Of a stretch of DNA of 64,000 nucleotides, positions 1 through 10,800 are shown one piece after another (within the stretch, counting starts at the first letter, position 1; the number at the start of each line of letters is the position of its first letter). A program made the translations under genes and the position numbers. Below the pieces are notes generated by a model. The model saw only the letters and a program-made list of their open reading frames with translations. It was not told the DNA's origin and did not search any database. The DNA comes from Streptomyces sp. L-9-10 (GTDB lineage: Bacteria > Actinomycetota > Actinomycetes > Streptomycetales > Streptomycetaceae), in the NCBI RefSeq assembly GCF_004151105.1, contig NZ_PHRF01000172.1, positions 62,001-126,000 on the forward strand. The letters are read 5' to 3'.

Positions 1-2
1 GC

Positions 3-554
3 GCCCGTCGATTAGAGGACCCGACCCTGGTGGTGTCGGACACCCAGAGTATCCACGCGGCCGTCGGGGTCCCTGCCGCCACGACCGGCTACGACCCGGC
101 CAAGCGGGTGCCGGGCCGCAAGCGCGGTCTGGCCGTGGACGTCCTCGGCCTGGTCATCACGGTCGCCGCCCTCGCCGCGAACGTCCACGACAACACCGCG
201 GGCATCGTCCTGCTGGACCAGGTCGCCGAACACACCGGCAGCACCGTCCGTAAAGTCCTGGTCGACCAGGGCTTCAAGAACCAGGTCGTCGACCACGGCG
301 TCGGCCTGGGCATAGACGTCAAGATCGTCGCCCGCGACCCCGGGCGCCGGAGTTTCCGGCCGCAGCCGAAGCGGTGGAGGGGCGAGCAGACCTACGGGAT
401 TCTGATACCGCACCGGCGCCTGGCCCGCGACTACGAGCACCGCCCCTCCTCCTCCGCCTCCCGCGTCTACTGGGCGATGACCCACGTCATGACCCAACGC
501 CTCACCGGCGCGAACGCCCCCACCTGGCGCGTGGCGCAGGCGGTGGCAGCGTGA
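3..554 (+). mobile_element. IS5-family transposase, C-terminal part (cut by window start)
   Basis: The reading frame is open from base 3, so the N-terminus lies outside the window. The visible 183 codons carry DDE transposase hallmarks: a first Asp in VVSDTQSIH, a second Asp in KVLVDQGFK, and a C-terminal block RWRGEQTYG followed by HRRLARDYEHRP, which matches the usual RWVVERTFGWL...HRRLARDYE of IS5-family enzymes and contains the catalytic Glu. The enzyme would cut and rejoin IS ends. No terminal repeat was identified downstream, so the element boundary is unknown. Whether it is active cannot be judged without the missing half. Confidence 0.85.
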
Positions 555-694
555 ACATCCGGCCCCTGCTCGACGCCGTGGACCTTCAGGAAGACGCCGC
601 CCGGCCCCTGGCCGACGACCTTCGCGCACACATCGACGACCTGAAGACCCGCACCCGCTCCTCCACGGCACAAGCCCCCGGATACCCGAGCTGA
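551..694 (+). CDS. small hypothetical protein overlapping the transposase stop
   Basis: A 47-codon frame starts with GTG in a GTGA overlap with the transposase stop. Its protein (starts MNIRPLLDAVDLQ, ends APGYPS) is acidic and probably helical, with no recognised domain. The overlapping start suggests translational coupling to the transposase, but no independent ribosome binding site is seen, so it could be chance. The stretch from 695 to 848 shows nothing else. Confidence 0.35.
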   Translation: MNIRPLLDAVDLQEDAARPLADDLRAHIDDLKTRTRSSTAQAPGYPS

Positions 695-848
695 ACGGAC
701 TCGGCGTCCCGCAGACACATGCCAAAAGAAATCCATCTCGGACTTCAACTCCTCCTCCCTCAGCATTTCTGTCTCGCCCTCAGGGGCGCTCCTCGCTTTT
801 CAACAGTCAGGAGACCTCTTCCTCGAGTCCAGCCTCCAACAGGAAGAA

Positions 849-877
849 ACGGCCCGCCGGTTGAAATGACGGGCCGT
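849..877 (-). terminator. terminator of the RHS-immunity operon
   Basis: ACGGCCCG and CGGGCCGT form an 8-bp perfect stem around a 13-nt loop, 26 nt past the stop of the minus-strand gene ending at 903. Its position fits a transcription stop for the LamG-RHS-immunity operon. There is no long T-tract, as is common in Streptomyces. Confidence 0.55.
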
Positions 878-902
878 CACGAGATGCCGAGGTTAGTGCC
901 TC

Positions 903-1235
903 TCAGAAGCCTCGCTCCAGCACCCTTATCTCGTCCAGAGCTGACTCACTCAGAAAGTCGCCCAACATTGCCCGCATGTGGTGAGAATCCTCTTCGTCCG
1001 CCCGGATATACATGCTGTAGCCGGGGACTCGGGCTCCCTCGATCATGCTGAGTGCCACGTCTTCACCATTCTCGAGGCGCCAGGCGAACGTTCGCCTGGG
1101 CCCGAGATCCCATTCGTCCTCGAATCTCTCATAATCTCCCCAAGTTGCCACCAGTTCATCGGACGTCACGTCGATATGGGCAACGTAGATCGATCGCCTA
1201 CCGCCAGTCATCTCCGACGTATTGATTCGCTCCAT
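903..1235 (-). CDS. putative immunity protein for the RHS toxin
   Basis: This encodes 110 residues with no signal peptide or membrane segment and an acidic composition. It lies 7 nt downstream of the stop of the giant RHS gene and on the same strand, the usual place for the cognate immunity gene of a polymorphic toxin. The protein (motifs YVAHIDVTSDELVATWGDYE and DEEDSHHMRAMLGDF) was not assigned to a named immunity family. The expected job is to bind and block the C-terminal toxin domain in the producer cytoplasm. That function is inferred from position, small size and acidity. Confidence 0.6.
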   Translation of the reverse strand: MERINTSEMTGGRRSIYVAHIDVTSDELVATWGDYERFEDEWDLGPRRTFAWRLENGEDVALSMIEGARVPGYSMYIRADEEDSHHMRAMLGDFLSESALDEIRVLERGF

Positions 1236-1242
1236 TGGGCAA

Positions 1243-4200
1243 TCATCTCACGTTCGTCACAAAGACGGGTATCACGGCCCAGTCCTTGCCATCCTGGTGC
1301 CTGAATAGCACTCTCGGGGTAACACCTTCTTCCCATGAAACGTATCCTGTCATGGGGATAGGCGAGGGCTTAACGCTGGTATAAAACTCGAAGCTTCCCG
1401 GAGGCGCGTTGTGGGGAATCGGACCATTGTGTGCCTGAGCTGCCGCGTTACCGCCCGTTTTCGGGTAAGTACCCCAGAGCTCGCCCGAGTCGATGACTTT
1501 CTGGGTTACCTCAGATGTCTGAGTCTTTCCTCCACTCAGACGATGAAACGGTCCGTACAGGGTAACCGGGCCATCCGGCAGGCTCTTGCCTGCGGTCAGT
1601 ACCTTGGTCCCGGCCGCGACGGTCGCGCCGCCGACTGCCTGGCTTCCGCCGGAGGCGCCGCCGGTCGCCAGCTCCGCGATCTCCGCGGCGCATACCGGGG
1701 CGGTGGCCAGGCATCCCGACGCGAAGGTTGCAGCAACGGGTGCAACGGCCACAGCCAGCCCCACGACGGTGACGACGCCCAGGAGAACCTTCTGCAAGGT
1801 CGAGAGCTTCCCTGTGTCCGGCAGGTCGTTGGCGTTCGCGTCGTACTGGGGGTTGGTTCCCATGGCCCAGCAGGCGTTGCAGTAGCCGTCGTCCTTCTTG
1901 GGCTTCGGGTCGGGGCCCTTCTTGAACACGATCTTCGCTGTGGTCGCGCCGCTGGTCTGGGTGACCGTGGTGGTCATGGTGCCGCTTGCGGCGGTGCCGT
2001 CTTTCTTCGCGTACTGGAACTTCTGGGTGTAGGTCTTTGTGTATGACCACTTCCAGCCGTTGTTGGTCTTGGTCCAGGTCTCGGTGCCGCCGTTGCAGGA
2101 GCTTGAGGAGCCACCGCAGGCGCCGTCGGGGCGGAGCCCGGTGGGGTCGGACTTGGTGACCGGGGTGTTGTTGGCGTACGCGTAGCTGTTGAGGGACTCG
2201 TGGTCGTCGGGGGCGAGGACGGGATCGACGGAGAGGAAGCGTCCGGCGGCCGGGTCGTACTCGCGGGCGCCGATGTGGGTGAGTCCGGTATCGGCGTCGG
2301 CGGGTTTGCCGAGGAAGCCCTTGTCGTCGGGCCAGGCCGGCGGAGTCGTGCCGCGGGCCTCGCCGAAGGGTTTGGTATAGCGGCGGGTGACGGCCTGGGT
2401 GGTGGCGTCCACCGTCATCGAGGCGGTGCCGTGGTGGTCGTCGACCATCCAGGACAGGCCGGTCTCGGTGCGGACTGCGGTGGCGTCGCCGGCCGGGTAG
2501 TACCGCTGGGCGGTGAACTTCTTGGCGGCCGTGTCGTAGTGGAGTTCCTGGCCGGCCAGGTAGAGGACGCTCTTGGAGGGAGCGCGGCGGATCAGGAGTT
2601 CGCCGCCTGCGTCGTAGAGGTAGTCGGTGGTCCTGGTGCCTTCGGTGAGGCGGGTGAGTTCTCCTTCGATGTCCCAGGTGAGGCTCTGCGCGGTGCCGGT
2701 GGGGCCGTAGCGCTTGGTGGTGTTGCCCTGCTCGTCGTAGGCGTAGGGCTTGGCGGTGCCGCCGTTGACGGTGACGGAGGTCAGGGTGTGGGGCTGGCCG
2801 GTGCCGGAGGTGTTGACCGCCGGGTAGCCGTAGGCGGTGGTGGTGTTACCGGTGGCTTTGTGTTCGGTCTGGGTGTCGCGCAGGCCGCCGGGCTTGTAGG
2901 CCCAACTGCTCCAGTACGGAGCGGGGCCACCGAGGGTGGACGCCGAGCGGGTGGTGGCGCAGTCGCTGGAGGACGGGGTCCAGGCTTCGGTCAGCCGGCG
3001 GTAACCGTCGTAGGCGAAGCACTGGGTGTCTTTGCCGTTGGCGCTGTCGGTGATCGACTTGACGTTGCCGGTGGCGTCGTAGACGTAGTCGACGTCGTTG
3101 GTGTAGCCGGTGTTGGTCTGGTCGACGGTGTGGGTGTTGGCCAGGCGGCGGGTGCCGTCCTCGTAGCGGTTGAGGATCTGGAGCTGCTTGGCGCCGGTGG
3201 AGGTGCCCAGGCGGGTCTCCTCGACCTCGCCATACGGGGAGTAGCCGATGTTCTGGACGTAGTCGGTCATGCCGTCGGTGCCGGTGAGCAGGCCGAGGCC
3301 GTTGTAGCTGTTGGCCACGGTCTCGGCGGGCAGGCCGGCCACCGCGGGCATCGAGGTGGACTGGACGGTGCCGTCGATGTTGTAGACGGAGGAGGTGGTG
3401 AAGGTCTGCGGAGCGCCGGCGGTGACCAAGGGGTCGGTGGCGGCGATGACGGTCTTGGTGCCCTTGGGGCGGCCGAGCGCGTCGTAACCGGTGACGACCT
3501 GGGAGTAGATCTTGCCGGTGGTGCCGCCGACGTACCGGATCGAGGCTGTCGGCTGTCCCTTGGCGAGGGTGTCGTAGGTGAACTTGGTCAGCTGGTGGGC
3601 GTTGTCCTTCACCCCGTCCCAGGTGCCGGTCTTGCGGCCGAGTTCGTCGTAGTCGGTGATCAGGGTCCGGGTGACCTTGTCGAGGGTCGTCGTGGTGGAC
3701 ACCGGCTGGTCGGCTTCGTTGTAGGCGGTGGTGACGGTGCCCTGGTCGGGGTCGGTGGAGGTGATCTTGCGGCCGCGCAGGTCGTAGTCGTACGTCCAGA
3801 CCGCCCCGTCCGGTCCGGTCATCTTCTCGAGCTGGCCGCCGGGGGTGTAGTCGTACAGGGTGCGGGTGTAGTCGGTGCCGGCCGGGACGGGGCCGCTGTA
3901 CTCGCGGCGTTCGGTGATCCGGCCGCGGGCGTCGGCGAGCGTCAGGGTGCCGGTGCCGCCGGCGGCGGCGGTGACAGCGGTGCGGTCGCTCTGCTCGTCG
4001 GTCTTGGTGCGCCATTTCTCCTGGCCGTAGACCCGGAAGATTGATTCGGTGGCGCGGCCGGCGGCGTCGAAGACTGTCTCGGTGGAGGCGGGGACGGAGC
4101 CGGGGTAGGTGTTGGCCAGGGTGCCGGAGGGCGCGTTGTTGTCGTGGACCTGCGTGTTGGAGATGTAGGCCAGGCCGCGGTCGTCGTAGAGGGTTTCGGA

Positions 4201-7200
4201 GATCACCCGGCCGCCGTTCGGCGCGGGGGTCTGCTTCTGGCGGGAGCGCAGCAGGCCGTCGAAGATCTCGTAGGAGCTGTTGTAGTTCTTGCCGTCGGCT
4301 TTGAGGGCGTCGGTGCGGCCCCAGGTCTCCTTGTCGTTGTTGATGCTGTAGGCGTAGACGATGCTGGCGGCGTCGCCGAGCGCGCGGGAGCGGTCCGGCT
4401 TCCAGACCGACCGCAGGCGGCCGAGCGCGTCGAAGGACCACTCGGTGATGTTGCTGTTGGCGTCGGTGGTCTTGGTGGCCGTGCCCCAGGCGGGGTCCAC
4501 CTCGGTGGTGGAGGTGTAGAGCTTGGGGTCGGTGGTGGTCTTGGACGTCAGCGGGCCGTAGCCGGTGTCGTCGGGGACGTAGGTGGTCTTGACCGTACGG
4601 TTGAGGGCGTTGGTCGCGGTGAGCGGGCGGCCCAGCTTGTCGTAGGTGGAACTGGAGACCTGCTGGTAGACGGGCTTCTTGTCGAGCTCGCCGTAGCTCG
4701 CCAGCCGGTAGGACGCGGTGATGTCGCCCTTGGTGGGTGCCACCCCGACCGCTTGGGCGTCGTAGGCCAAAGTGATGTCGGAGACGGCGTCGTCGGGGAT
4801 CACCGGGGTGGTCGCGCAGGGAACCGAGTAGGTCTCGGTGCGCGAGACGGTATTCACCTGCCAGGCCGAGGTGTTGCGGGCATAGCTGGTGCGCACGCAG
4901 GTCTCGTCGCCGGTCTTGGCGGCGTCGCCGCTGTCCTCCACGGTGATCGGCATGCCGTACGTGGTGTCGTACGTGGTCTTCTGCTTGACCGTGCGGGTGC
5001 CGGTGGATGTCTTGGTGCGGGTGGTGGTCTCGCCGGCCTGGACGATCCAGCCTTCGGTGGTGCCCCAGCTGTAGGTGTGGCTGCCGGTCTTGTGGGACCA
5101 GGGGGTGTTGATGGTGCCGCTGAGTTCCTCGGTGCCGTTGTAGACGATGGTCTCGCGGACGAAGCCGGCGTACTGGCGGGAGTCGTCGATGGCGGTGCCG
5201 GTGGAGTCGGTGACCTTCTCGACCCTGGCGGTGCCGTCGAGTTCCTTCTCGCCGTTCAGGCCGCGCATGTACAGCGTGGACTTCTTGGAGCGCGGGCCCT
5301 CGGAGTCGCCGGAGGTTTCCACGACCTTGCCGTAGCCGCGCCACTGCGACCAGGTGCGGTTGGACGGCTTGGTGAGGCCCTCGTCGTCGGCGTAGGCCCA
5401 GCCGGCGTCGCCCTGGTAGTCGTAGTAGGTCTCGCCGGTGTCGCCGTGGCCGTAGGGGTCGTCCTGGAAGACTGAGGTGACCACGTACTTGTGGAACCAG
5501 TCCGTGACCGGATCAGCCCCTGACTGGGACCACTTGACCGGGAAGCAGCGGCGGGTGTTCTTGTCGACACCCGCCGGCATGCTGGTGCCCCACACGCAGT
5601 CGGGGTCGGAGTAGTTGGCGGTGAGGGTGGAGCCGGTCTCGGACTTGATGGTACGCACGCGCCACTTGATGTAGCGCAGGGTGTCCGGGCCGCTGCCCTC
5701 GACGTGGTTGGGCAGCTGGATGCCGCCGAAGACGACCGGCGGCATGGCGGCGGCGGTGGTGTTGGCCTTGCCGGTGTTCTGGATGGACTTCAGCCACAGG
5801 CTCGCCGAGGAGGCGTCACCGGTGTCGGGGAAGTTCTGCTCAAGGTGCCAGGTGTCCACGTCCCGGCGTGTGGTGCCGGTGCCGGTCCACACTGAGGTGG
5901 TGATGTCGGTGAGGCGCTTGCGGGTGAAGAAGGCCGGGCCGATCTGGGTGGCGCACTTGGTGCCGGACGCGCAGATCATGTCGAAGGGCACGTCGGGCCA
6001 GTTCGCCTTGGTGTCCTTGGTCAGGCTGGAGCAGCCGCCCGAGACGACGCAGCGCTCGGCATAGGTGAAGCGGACCTGCTGGGCGGCGGGCTTGGCATAC
6101 AGCAGTTCACTGCGCAGGCCGTAGTCGATGCGGTTGAGGTAACCGCCGCGGGTGTAGCCGGTGCCGTTGACGGCGGTGTCGGCGTTCTTGGAGTAGTAGT
6201 TCGTCTCCCGGCCGTACCAGTACGTGGATGCGTTGCCGTGGGTGTCCACGACGTAGTCCAGGTTCCAGCGCCAGGCCTGGGTGCAGAAGGAATCGGCGAA
6301 GCCGGAGGACTTGTAGCAGGGCTCGCCGGAGTCGTCGCCGGAGACCGGGACGGTCCACACCGAGTTGGTGACCGGGTCGTCGTCGGTGGTGTCGGTGGTG
6401 CCCTTGTCGCTCCAGCCGGGCATCCTGTGTTTGCCGAAGAAGTACTGGGTGCCGGACGCGTCGGTGACCTTCCAGTACTCGGTGTTGTTGTCGCCGTTGC
6501 CGGTGGCGCCGGTCAGGTGCTCGACGCGGCTGCCGTCCTCGTTCTTCACCTTCCAGGAGCCGCCGGACGCCTCGGACAGGGCCGCGGTGTCGCAGGCCGC
6601 CTTGTCGGCACAGGAATTGACCAGTTCCACCGCCTTGCCGTTGAGGACCAGGGTGGCGTTGGCGTACTTCCAGCACAGGTCGCCCTTGCCGGACTGGCCG
6701 TCATCCTTGCAGGAGCCGTACTTGCGCTCGATATAGGACTCCGTGAGCGAGAAACCCTCGCCGATCACGGAGGTCTGGTTGTTCTCCCCGGCCGTACGGC
6801 CGTCCACCGAAGCGGAGTTGTAGGAGATGGACAGGTTCGGGGACGGCCCGGCGGTCGCCGGGGGAACACTCAGCGGGTAGTTCCAGGTGAAGTCACCCGT
6901 GCTGCCGCCGGCCTCCCACGTTGCGGTCGGAGACAGCGAGGTAGCGCTGTAGTCGCCCCCGCCGCCCGCACTGTCGGCCGCCGCCGCCAGCAGCATCGGG
7001 GTGCCGGCCGTGAGAGCGCGGGCGGAGACAGTGCCCGTCAGGGTCTGGGACTGCGCGTCATTGCCCGTGCCCGCCACCGGGGTCTGGGTGCGGCAGGACT
7101 TCTTCTCCGGAGTGGTCAGCGCACACGCCGGGAGCGTCACCAGGCGCAGACGGGGGCCGAAGTTGCCGCCGTAGACGTCGCTGAAGGACGAGTAGTTCAG

Positions 7201-7779
7201 AGAGACCCGGAGGTTGTCGGTGTCACTGGCGGCGTCCCCGGACGCGGATCCCGCCGGGTCGACGGTGAGCAGGACGCCGTTCACGCCCGCCTTCTTGGAG
7301 GCCGATTGAGGGTGGACACTGAGCGCCACCTCCTCGGCCGGGCCGGTGGCCTTCGCCTCCGTCTTGGTCTTGGCCGGCTTGGGTGCCGGGGCGGCGGGCT
7401 GCTGGGCCAGCTTCAAGCCGAGCCCGCCGACAGTGACAGCGGCCGTGCCGGTCGCCGTGACCTCGGCGGTGGCCTTTCCGGACTTCGGCCACGCGGCTTT
7501 CTTCAGCCGCTCACGGGTCTCTTGGGAGGCTGGGGCGGCCTTGTCCTTTGGGGCCTTGGACGTGCTCGGCGTGAGCACACCGACCTTGTCGATCTTCGCG
7601 TTGGGCTGGTCCTCCAACTGCTTGCGGGCTGAGGGGGACTGGGCCAGGGCGGTGAAGTCGTAGCCCGAGGGAATCACGACTTGTGGCAGGAGGGAGAGGG
7701 AAACAACGAGCGCGCCACGGCCGAGCCAGCGGCGTATGACCGCCCCTGGGGGGCGTGTGCGGAAGGGTGTTGAAGACAC
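1243..7779 (-). CDS. RHS-repeat polymorphic toxin (secreted)
   Basis: About 2178 residues from the preferred GTG start at 7779; an upstream TTG at 7863 has no ribosome binding site. Order of parts: an export signal with RR followed by a hydrophobic stretch (residues ~15-45), an SpvB-like N-terminal shell region beginning near WEAGGSTGDFTWNYPLSV, many YD/RHS repeats such as YDLRGRKITSTDPDQG and YDELGRKTGTW, then the conserved core end REYDPAAGRFLSVDPV and a DPTGL boundary. After that come a Cys-rich linker, a hydrophobic segment (STLQKVLLGVVTVVGLAV) and a variable ~110-residue tip containing FHRLSGGKTQ, SGELWGTYPK and SFEFYTSVKP. RHS shells encapsulate the tip and deliver it to competitors. 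I could not assign the tip to a toxin class. The LamG gene upstream and the small gene downstream complete the operon. Confidence 0.9.
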   Translation of the reverse strand: MSSTPFRTRPPGAVIRRWLGRGALVVSLSLLPQVVIPSGYDFTALAQSPSARKQLEDQPNAKIDKVGVLTPSTSKAPKDKAAPASQETRERLKKAAWPKSGKATAEVTATGTAAVTVGGLGLKLAQQPAAPAPKPAKTKTEAKATGPAEEVALSVHPQSASKKAGVNGVLLTVDPAGSASGDAASDTDNLRVSLNYSSFSDVYGGNFGPRLRLVTLPACALTTPEKKSCRTQTPVAGTGNDAQSQTLTGTVSARALTAGTPMLLAAAADSAGGGGDYSATSLSPTATWEAGGSTGDFTWNYPLSVPPATAGPSPNLSISYNSASVDGRTAGENNQTSVIGEGFSLTESYIERKYGSCKDDGQSGKGDLCWKYANATLVLNGKAVELVNSCADKAACDTAALSEASGGSWKVKNEDGSRVEHLTGATGNGDNNTEYWKVTDASGTQYFFGKHRMPGWSDKGTTDTTDDDPVTNSVWTVPVSGDDSGEPCYKSSGFADSFCTQAWRWNLDYVVDTHGNASTYWYGRETNYYSKNADTAVNGTGYTRGGYLNRIDYGLRSELLYAKPAAQQVRFTYAERCVVSGGCSSLTKDTKANWPDVPFDMICASGTKCATQIGPAFFTRKRLTDITTSVWTGTGTTRRDVDTWHLEQNFPDTGDASSASLWLKSIQNTGKANTTAAAMPPVVFGGIQLPNHVEGSGPDTLRYIKWRVRTIKSETGSTLTANYSDPDCVWGTSMPAGVDKNTRRCFPVKWSQSGADPVTDWFHKYVVTSVFQDDPYGHGDTGETYYDYQGDAGWAYADDEGLTKPSNRTWSQWRGYGKVVETSGDSEGPRSKKSTLYMRGLNGEKELDGTARVEKVTDSTGTAIDDSRQYAGFVRETIVYNGTEELSGTINTPWSHKTGSHTYSWGTTEGWIVQAGETTTRTKTSTGTRTVKQKTTYDTTYGMPITVEDSGDAAKTGDETCVRTSYARNTSAWQVNTVSRTETYSVPCATTPVIPDDAVSDITLAYDAQAVGVAPTKGDITASYRLASYGELDKKPVYQQVSSSTYDKLGRPLTATNALNRTVKTTYVPDDTGYGPLTSKTTTDPKLYTSTTEVDPAWGTATKTTDANSNITEWSFDALGRLRSVWKPDRSRALGDAASIVYAYSINNDKETWGRTDALKADGKNYNSSYEIFDGLLRSRQKQTPAPNGGRVISETLYDDRGLAYISNTQVHDNNAPSGTLANTYPGSVPASTETVFDAAGRATESIFRVYGQEKWRTKTDEQSDRTAVTAAAGGTGTLTLADARGRITERREYSGPVPAGTDYTRTLYDYTPGGQLEKMTGPDGAVWTYDYDLRGRKITSTDPDQGTVTTAYNEADQPVSTTTTLDKVTRTLITDYDELGRKTGTWDGVKDNAHQLTKFTYDTLAKGQPTASIRYVGGTTGKIYSQVVTGYDALGRPKGTKTVIAATDPLVTAGAPQTFTTSSVYNIDGTVQSTSMPAVAGLPAETVANSYNGLGLLTGTDGMTDYVQNIGYSPYGEVEETRLGTSTGAKQLQILNRYEDGTRRLANTHTVDQTNTGYTNDVDYVYDATGNVKSITDSANGKDTQCFAYDGYRRLTEAWTPSSSDCATTRSASTLGGPAPYWSSWAYKPGGLRDTQTEHKATGNTTTAYGYPAVNTSGTGQPHTLTSVTVNGGTAKPYAYDEQGNTTKRYGPTGTAQSLTWDIEGELTRLTEGTRTTDYLYDAGGELLIRRAPSKSVLYLAGQELHYDTAAKKFTAQRYYPAGDATAVRTETGLSWMVDDHHGTASMTVDATTQAVTRRYTKPFGEARGTTPPAWPDDKGFLGKPADADTGLTHIGAREYDPAAGRFLSVDPVLAPDDHESLNSYAYANNTPVTKSDPTGLRPDGACGGSSSSCNGGTETWTKTNNGWKWSYTKTYTQKFQYAKKDGTAASGTMTTTVTQTSGATTAKIVFKKGPDPKPKKDDGYCNACWAMGTNPQYDANANDLPDTGKLSTLQKVLLGVVTVVGLAVAVAPVAATFASGCLATAPVCAAEIAELATGGASGGSQAVGGATVAAGTKVLTAGKSLPDGPVTLYGPFHRLSGGKTQTSEVTQKVIDSGELWGTYPKTGGNAAAQAHNGPIPHNAPPGSFEFYTSVKPSPIPMTGYVSWEEGVTPRVLFRHQDGKDWAVIPVFVTNVR

Positions 7780-7863
7780 GGTGGTATCCCGGTTCTCGGA
7801 TAAGGACAGGAGGCGCTCGGGCGGCGGCGTCCGAGCGGAACGGAACAGAGCGAAAGAAGGCAA

Positions 7864-7883
7864 GGCGGGCGACGAGGCCCGCC
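7864..7883. terminator. hairpin between LamG and RHS genes
   Basis: GGCGGGC-GACGAG-GCCCGCC is a perfect 7-bp stem with a 6-nt loop in the short gap between the LamG stop (7899) and the RHS start (7779). It may attenuate read-through or protect the mRNA end. It argues against the upstream TTG start for the RHS gene. Confidence 0.4.
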
Positions 7884-7898
7884 CTGTCCCGCCCGCTT

Positions 7899-10800
7899 CT
7901 ACTGCTGTTCGGTGTTGCGCCGGTTGGCGATGGTGTCGGTGGAGGTGGCTCCGGCCCAGACACGGACGCTGTCGACAGTTCCGGGGAAGTAGCGCGCGGC
8001 GGCGCCGTTGATCTTCGCCCGGCCGATCTCGAACGCTCCGCCGCCCTGCCAGGGGGCGGAGTGCGGCACACCGTCCTCGTCGCCCATCAGAGCGCTGTCG
8101 ACGTAGAGCTTGAGCGCGCCGAGCTTGGAGGTGTCCTCGGGGTCGGCTGCCGACTGCGCGTCATAGACGACCGTCAGCATGACCGGGACGCCCAGCTGGG
8201 CAGTGGTGAACGCGGTGGATCCGCTCGTGGTCCAGACCGCCCCGGTGCCGTCCTTGTCGGGGCGGCCGAACGTCCACCGCCCCTGGGAGCTGCCGGCCGG
8301 CTGCTCGTACCAGACGCCCCAGGAGGACTGGCTCGTTCCCGACTGGCCGAACACCTGCACTGCGTACGACTTGCTGGTGTCGGCGAGCTTGGCAGGATCC
8401 AGCGTCACCCAGGCGGTCGCGGTGAACGAACCGGAGTCGTCGACGACAGGACCGGTGGCGGCGGCATACGCGCTGGTGCCGTTCAGGGTCATCCGCTGCG
8501 TGGTCGTGACCTCTTCGCCGACGTCCGGGTCGCCGGTGGTGAACTGGGTGAGCGCGGCGCCGTTGAGGGTGAGGTTCCGGCCGAAGCCGCTGGTGTCCTT
8601 GACCGTGGTGCCGGTCGCGTTGGCCATGTCCGTGGCATCCCACTTGGCGACGAGCGCCGGGACCGGATCGCCCGCGGTGCCGTCGCCGAGGTCCTCGTCC
8701 TCCAGCCAGGCGTCGTGGCTGACTTCGGTGTCCGCGAGCGCACGGGACCAGACCTTGACCTCGTCGATGGTTCCGGCGAAGTTCTCCTTGCCGGTTGCCG
8801 AGGCCCACAGCCGGCCGACCTGCAGTCCGCCGGACGCCTTCCACGGGGTCACGGTGAACGGCACCGGCTCGCCCTGCGGGACGCCGTTGACGTAGAGCTG
8901 GATCGTCTGCGCCGCCGCGTCGTAGACACCGGCAAGATGGGTCCAGGCGTTCAGGACCGGTGGCTTCCCTCCGATCGAGCGAGTGATCGCCGGACTGGCG
9001 ACGTCCGTCTGGTGCCGGTTGAAGATCCAGGCGTTGGCCCCCGTGGAGAAGTACAGCTGGAATCCGGAGGCGTTCGTGCCGGCCTGCGACAGGACGGTGT
9101 AGTTGACGTCCTTCTTCGCCAGGCGCGCCCAGGCCGAGACGGTGAAGGATTTGGTGGTGTCCAGCACCGCACCCGAGGCGGAGAGATACGCGGTCGTGCC
9201 GTTGAGCTTCGCCGCGCCGGAGCCGCTGCGGGACAGGGTGTCCCAGGTGGCACCCGAGGAGGTCAGCGGGTGCTGGGTCGCGGTGGTCGCGTCGGTGAGG
9301 GCCTTGTCCAGGTGCCAGATTCCTGAGGGCTTCTCGGCGCCCTTCACCAGGAAGCTGTAGTAGCCGGTGAGCGAGCTGTGTCCGGCCGCGTCGTAGCCCC
9401 AGACCTGGATCGTGTTCTCGCCAGCCTGGTTAGGCGTGATGGTACGGGTGGTGGCCGTGCCCTTGGCCACGGTGATCGGGGCGGAGACCGTGCCGCTGTT
9501 CAGCTTCCACTTGTAGCTGACGACGTCCGACTGGATGCCGGGCGTGGTGGGGTTGGTGTCCGCGGGGGTGAAGGTGAACGTGCCCGACGTGCCCACCCCG
9601 CCCGCGGCCGGATCGGTCTCGGCCGGCTGGTAGACGCCGTCCGCGCTGGTCACCACCGGAGGCGGCGGCGAGTCGGTGTCGACCCGGAAGTAACACCAGG
9701 ACGACCAGGACGAGTCCAGGACACCGGTGGTGCCGCGGTCCGTCTTGTAGTACGCCTGTGTCCTGACCCGCATCCGGTAGTCCGTCTGCGCCGGCAGCGC
9801 GCTGGAGGACGCGTCACGCACGGCGTTGTCGGCCACCCACGCGCCGTCCGGCGAGGCCGCGTACCAGGCACGGCTGGAGCCGTCGGCCTTCCACACCTCG
9901 AACAGGGCGCGCAGCTGTGCCTGGCTCCCATCCGCCGACTGCACCGTGGCCAGCATCTTCGGAGTGGTGTCACTGGTGGCGAAGGGCAGCGTGGAGGCGT
10001 TGCAGGCCCGCCCTGTGGTGCCCTGCTGGACACCGTACGACGTCGGCTTGTCCGGGTAGGACACGTAGGTCACCGACAGCTTGGCGTCGTTGCGGAAGCG
10101 CGCCCAGGCACCCGCGTCGGACTCGTCGTGCGCCGTCAGCGAGAAGGTGATCTGCGCCGACTTGTTCGCCGCATGAGAAGCGATCGTCGTCGTCAGGTTC
10201 TCATTCGTCTCCTCGCCGACGTTGTCGCTGAAACGTACCCAATTCGCGGGCTGCGACGGGCTGCACAGGGAGCCCCGGCCGTAAGCCACGTTCCGGTCGC
10301 CCATCAGGTCCACGGCGGTGGGACGCGACGACCACGTCGTACTTGAGGAGATGCCCTTGTTCACATGGCTGAGGTCGTACCAGTGCGGATCACAGGTGAA
10401 GGTCCACACCTGGTAGACCTCCATTGTCGCGTCCAGGACCTTCTTGCCGTGGATCGATGACAGCGGGTACTCGAAGTACGTGCGCTGGGTGTAGGGGCTG
10501 TTGGAGCAGAGATAGCCGGCGTAGTTGGAGCAGCGCCCCACCCCCTTGTCCCCGTCGAACTCCCAGAACTTGTCGCCGTCCGAGGAGAGCGCCGTCCAGT
10601 CGCCCAGCGCGATGCCTTTGGTCGGCGGGTCGATGTAGAGCGGGAAGACGGTGTCCTCGCCATGGAGCAGGGCCGGATCGGGCGTGATCTCCAGGGTGGT
10701 GCCGGTGACCTTGAGCGGCAGCTCGGCCGCCGCGTCTCCACTGCCGGGGCCCTCCGAAGAGGCTGGCTCACCCTTGGCGGCGGGCAGTGGGGCCGCCTCC

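Noticed and set aside
1243..1700. Assigning the RHS tip to the ART-HYD1 or another named toxin family
   Set aside because: Only a vague pattern resemblance was seen; key residues could not be aligned, so it is left unclassified.
2200..4044. Long plus-strand Gly/Val-rich frame inside the RHS gene
   Set aside because: It is the reverse-strand shadow of the RHS repeats, with biased low-complexity composition and no start signals or motifs.
1243..7779. Tandem repeats considered as a CRISPR array
   Set aside because: The periodicity comes from YD/RHS protein repeats; there are no identical short repeats with unique spacers anywhere in the window.
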